Assembly: GCA_003136515.1 (NCBI GenBank)
Contig: PLEU01000201.1
Span: 29,922-37,485 of the forward strand
Direction: 5' to 3'
DNA from: Spartobacteria bacterium
GTDB lineage: Bacteria > Verrucomicrobiota > Verrucomicrobiae > Chthoniobacterales > UBA6821
DNA length: 7,564 nt
Positions 5,239 through 7,564 of this stretch are shown one piece after another; the stretch's first letter is position 1, and the number at the start of each line of letters is the position of its first letter. Under the pieces are notes generated by a model. That model saw nothing but the letters and a program-made list of their open reading frames with translations, ran no database searches and was not told the DNA's origin. A program made the position numbers and the translations under genes.

Positions 5239-6675
5239 CTAACCCTCCATCTCCTCGAGTTCTTTCCCTTTGGTCTCGTTTACGAACTTGGCCACAAAGA
5301 AAATAGAGAGCACCGCAAAGAAGGTGTAGACACCATAGGACCCTCCCAATCCCATCTTGCTAGCAAGCATGATGGGAAATGTCACCGTGATGGAAAAGTT
5401 AGCGATCCACTGAACAAATCCACTGATGGAAAGTGCCGCACCACGGAATTGATTCTGGAACATTTCACCCAGCATGACCCACATGACCGGTCCCCATGAA
5501 ATTCCGAAAAAGAAGACATACGCATTCGCGGCGATCAGGGCAAACAATCCGTTCGATTCTGAAAGCTTAAGATTTCCCTCTTCCATAGGGGAAGTCCCGA
5601 AAAGATAGGCAAGTATTCCAAGCGTGACCGCCATGCCTACCGAGCCGGTGATAAGGAGTGGTTTACGCCCCAATTTATCAATCAGAGAGATGGCAATAAG
5701 AGTAGAGACGATGTTGACACCCCCGCTGATGACATTCTGAAGAAGGGCATTTGATTCCGTGAAGCCGGCAGCCTTCCACAGTACTGCTCCATAGTAAAAA
5801 ACTACATTAATTCCAACCAACTGCTGAAAGGCCGCGAGTCCAATACCCGCCCAGAGAATCGGATGGATACGCTTTTTAGCAACATCATAGAGATCTCTCA
5901 TGCGGGGTTTATGATCGGCCCGAAGTGTGTCTTGAATCTCCCGCACTTTGACGTCTACATCAGAGGGATCAATCAGAGAGGCAAGAACCTTCCGCGCCTC
6001 ATCAGGCCTTCCTGCAGCCACCAAATAGCGGGGAGACTCCGGTATAGTGAAAAGGGAAAATAGAAAAACTCCGGCGGGAATCATACCAACCCAGAACATC
6101 CACTGCCATCCCTCGTAGCCAAGCCAGAACTGGCCCGATGCTCCATGAGCTCCGGAGGCTATGATATAATTGCTCAGGAATGCTGCGAAAAGCCCAAGCA
6201 CGATGGCTAGCTGCTGGAGCGATGAAAGGCGTCCGCGGATACTCGCTGGGGCGATCTCGCTGATATAGGCTGGGCAGAGTACACTGGCTGCACCAATTGC
6301 AAAACCGCCGAATAGGCGGAAAATCACGAACTCAATGGAGGAAGTTGATATTCCCGATCCCCAGGCACTGATTGTGAAGAGGAGTGCGGTTCCGATCATC
6401 ACCTTCTTCCGCCCGAACTTGTCCGAGAGATTTCCGGCTATAAAAGCACCAACTGCGCAGCCAAGAAGGATACACGAAACATTAAACCCCGTTTGTAAGC
6501 TATCCGAATGGAAGGCTTGCTGGAGTCCATCAACCGTTCCATTGATCACTCCGCTGTCGAAGCCAAAGAGGAATCCTCCGATGGCTGCAATAGCACTTAT
6601 GAGAATGATGAAAGGTGTATTATTCTTCTCTTTTGCAAGACTTGTTGTCTCGTCTTGTGGCAGGGGGGTTATCAT
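5239..6675 (-). CDS. MFS sugar porter, XylE/GalP-like proton symporter
   Basis: Inner-membrane sugar uptake protein of the sugar porter family (TC 2.A.1.1) with twelve predicted helices. Numbering below is from the upstream TTG at 6714; subtract 13 for the ATG start used here. Signatures are GFLFGFDSGVINGT (47-60), NLSDKFGRKK (95-104), IFRLFGGFAIGAA (131-143), PESPRYL (225-231), QQLVGINVVFYYG (297-309), DKLGRKPLL (346-354), WGPVMW (407-412), QWIANF (435-440) and NETKGKELEE (479-488). The sugar-contact residues known from E. coli XylE are kept (the QQ/N of TM7, W412, Q435-W436). D53 and R133 are also present, as expected for a proton symporter. The exact sugar is not predictable. ATG 6675 and TTG 6714 are both possible starts and neither has a Shine-Dalgarno site; ATG gives 478 residues. 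It lies 62-101 nt after the aldose 1-epimerase gene, with no terminator between, so they are probably co-transcribed. Confidence 0.93.
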   Translation of the reverse strand: MITPLPQDETTSLAKEKNNTPFIILISAIAAIGGFLFGFDSGVINGTVDGLQQAFHSDSLQTGFNVSCILLGCAVGAFIAGNLSDKFGRKKVMIGTALLFTISAWGSGISTSSIEFVIFRLFGGFAIGAASVLCPAYISEIAPASIRGRLSSLQQLAIVLGLFAAFLSNYIIASGAHGASGQFWLGYEGWQWMFWVGMIPAGVFLFSLFTIPESPRYLVAAGRPDEARKVLASLIDPSDVDVKVREIQDTLRADHKPRMRDLYDVAKKRIHPILWAGIGLAAFQQLVGINVVFYYGAVLWKAAGFTESNALLQNVISGGVNIVSTLIAISLIDKLGRKPLLITGSVGMAVTLGILAYLFGTSPMEEGNLKLSESNGLFALIAANAYVFFFGISWGPVMWVMLGEMFQNQFRGAALSISGFVQWIANFSITVTFPIMLASKMGLGGSYGVYTFFAVLSIFFVAKFVNETKGKELEEMEG

Positions 6676-6776
6676 AGGGGAGTCAAAATTTTCAGAAACG
6701 AGCCGGGAGTTCAACTATTGAAATCCACGTTTTCAAAAATTCTTTGGCAGGTAAACTGGGGGGATTTGAAGCTGAT

Positions 6777-7564
6777 TTAACCCGCTATTAGGAACCGATA
6801 GATGATGGTGTTTTTGTAAATCTCGCCAGGATTTAAAACAACAGACGGGAATTGTTTGTGATTGGGTGAATCGGGATAATGTTGCGGCTCGATGCAGAAT
6901 CCATTGCGGAAGCTGTAAATCACTCCTTTTTTCCCCGTGAGCGAACCATCCAGAAAATTGCCGGTATAGAACTGAAATCCGGGTTCCGACGAATGCACTT
7001 CGAGCACACGTCCGCTTTTAGATTCCTCAACCTTTGCAAGCAGTCCAAGTTGGCCGAGCGGCTTGTTGGCAATCCAGTTATGGTCGTATCCGTTGGCAAA
7101 TCGAAGCTGCTCATCAGACTGGCCAATTTTTGCGCCAATCAGCATCGGTGAGCGAAAGTCAAACGGGGTTCCCTTCACCAAACGAATCTCCCCGGTGGGA
7201 ATCAAATTCTGATCGATTGGGGTGAACTTCTCCGAATAAAGCTTTGCCCCATGATCCAATATGGAGCCACTCCCGTGTCCTGCCAGATTGAAATAGCTGT
7301 GATGCGTGAGATTGACGATAGTCTTTTTGTCCGTCCTGGCCGGATAAACGAGTTTTAGCTCATTCCGGTTCGTAAGTATGTAGGTGGCGGTGACAGAAAG
7401 TCTTCCAGGAAACCCCTCTTCACCATCGGGACCGGTATACTCCAGTTTCAGGGAGGGACCTTGTTTGGATTCACGAGGCGTAGCTTTCCAGACCACCTTG
7501 TCAAATCCCAGGAACCCCCCATGTAAAGAATTCGGTGGATTGTTGATCGGGATATGATAACTCC
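6777..7564 (-). CDS. galM: Aldose 1-epimerase (galactose mutarotase), N-terminus off the right edge
   Basis: Interconverts alpha and beta anomers of hexoses. The 261 visible residues begin in YHIPINNPPNSLHGGFLGFD, which is the first active-site strand, so roughly the first 80 residues of a usual 340-residue protein lie outside the window. The catalytic residues are all present: H14 in SLHGG, H88 in LTHHSYFNL (the general acid), D160 in GYDHNW, and E225 in CIEPQHYPD (the general base). The GTG at 7496 is not a start because the frame continues open with clear family sequence to the edge. The protein has no membrane segment in the visible part, so location cannot be judged. It is directly upstream of a sugar porter, a common pairing that speeds use of the imported sugar. 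A wider aldose-epimerase family member acting on another sugar is possible. Confidence 0.94.
   Translation of the reverse strand, partial: SYHIPINNPPNSLHGGFLGFDKVVWKATPRESKQGPSLKLEYTGPDGEEGFPGRLSVTATYILTNRNELKLVYPARTDKKTIVNLTHHSYFNLAGHGSGSILDHGAKLYSEKFTPIDQNLIPTGEIRLVKGTPFDFRSPMLIGAKIGQSDEQLRFANGYDHNWIANKPLGQLGLLAKVEESKSGRVLEVHSSEPGFQFYTGNFLDGSLTGKKGVIYSFRNGFCIEPQHYPDSPNHKQFPSVVLNPGEIYKNTIIYRFLIAG

Noticed and set aside
6715..6776. Possible terminator or promoter between the mutarotase and the sugar porter
   Set aside because: No hairpin with a U-run is visible, and the TTGAAA at 6736-6731 has no -10 partner at proper spacing.

Overview
This window reads as ordinary chromosomal DNA of moderate G+C from a bacterium, most likely a Verrucomicrobiota / PVC-group member. 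That placement is an inference from protein style. The DnaX-partner delta' protein carries a long charged helical insert. A membrane-anchored helical-repeat protein has a 'GFRA..A..LW.EAHLAWE' block of a kind I associate with PVC genomes. The phosphoesterase has a 'LVHATLD' segment. Shine-Dalgarno sites are weak or absent in front of most genes. No rRNA, tRNA, CRISPR array, insertion sequence, phage gene or plasmid gene was seen.

Layout. From 4659 leftwards to the window edge runs a compact six-gene minus-strand cluster: tmk (thymidylate kinase), holB (clamp-loader delta'), proB (glutamate 5-kinase, kinase domain only), an ABC-2 type permease, a signal-anchored TPR-like protein, and a calcineurin-like metallophosphoesterase cut by the left edge. 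The junctions are a 14-nt overlap, a 6-nt gap, an ATGA overlap, a 13-nt gap and a TGATG overlap, so this is very probably one transcript with translational coupling. From 4778 rightwards, divergent from tmk, is a small stand-alone EVE-domain protein. Its stop codon lies inside a perfect 15-bp hairpin that serves as the shared terminator with the convergent gene to its right. From 7564 leftwards to 5239 is a second minus-strand unit: aldose 1-epimerase (N-terminus off the right edge), a 62-nt spacer, and a proton-coupled type MFS sugar porter.

How the genes fit together. tmk and holB are a common bacterial pair (dTTP supply and clamp loading). The next four genes are housekeeping or envelope genes carried on the same message, and the permease plus the TPR-like protein may form a functional pair whose ATPase is not in this window. 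The mutarotase and sugar porter form a clear sugar-uptake pair: import, then interconversion of alpha and beta anomers. The 118-nt divergent region between tmk and the EVE gene contains promoter-like elements for both directions, each placed so close to its start codon that both transcripts could be leaderless. This, with an anti-Shine-Dalgarno-like string immediately before the tmk ATG, is the most unusual non-coding signal here. I do not see an obvious novel multi-gene system such as defence, mobile or secondary-metabolite modules. The best candidates for something under-described are the permease/TPR-like pair and the leaderless-looking divergent promoter.
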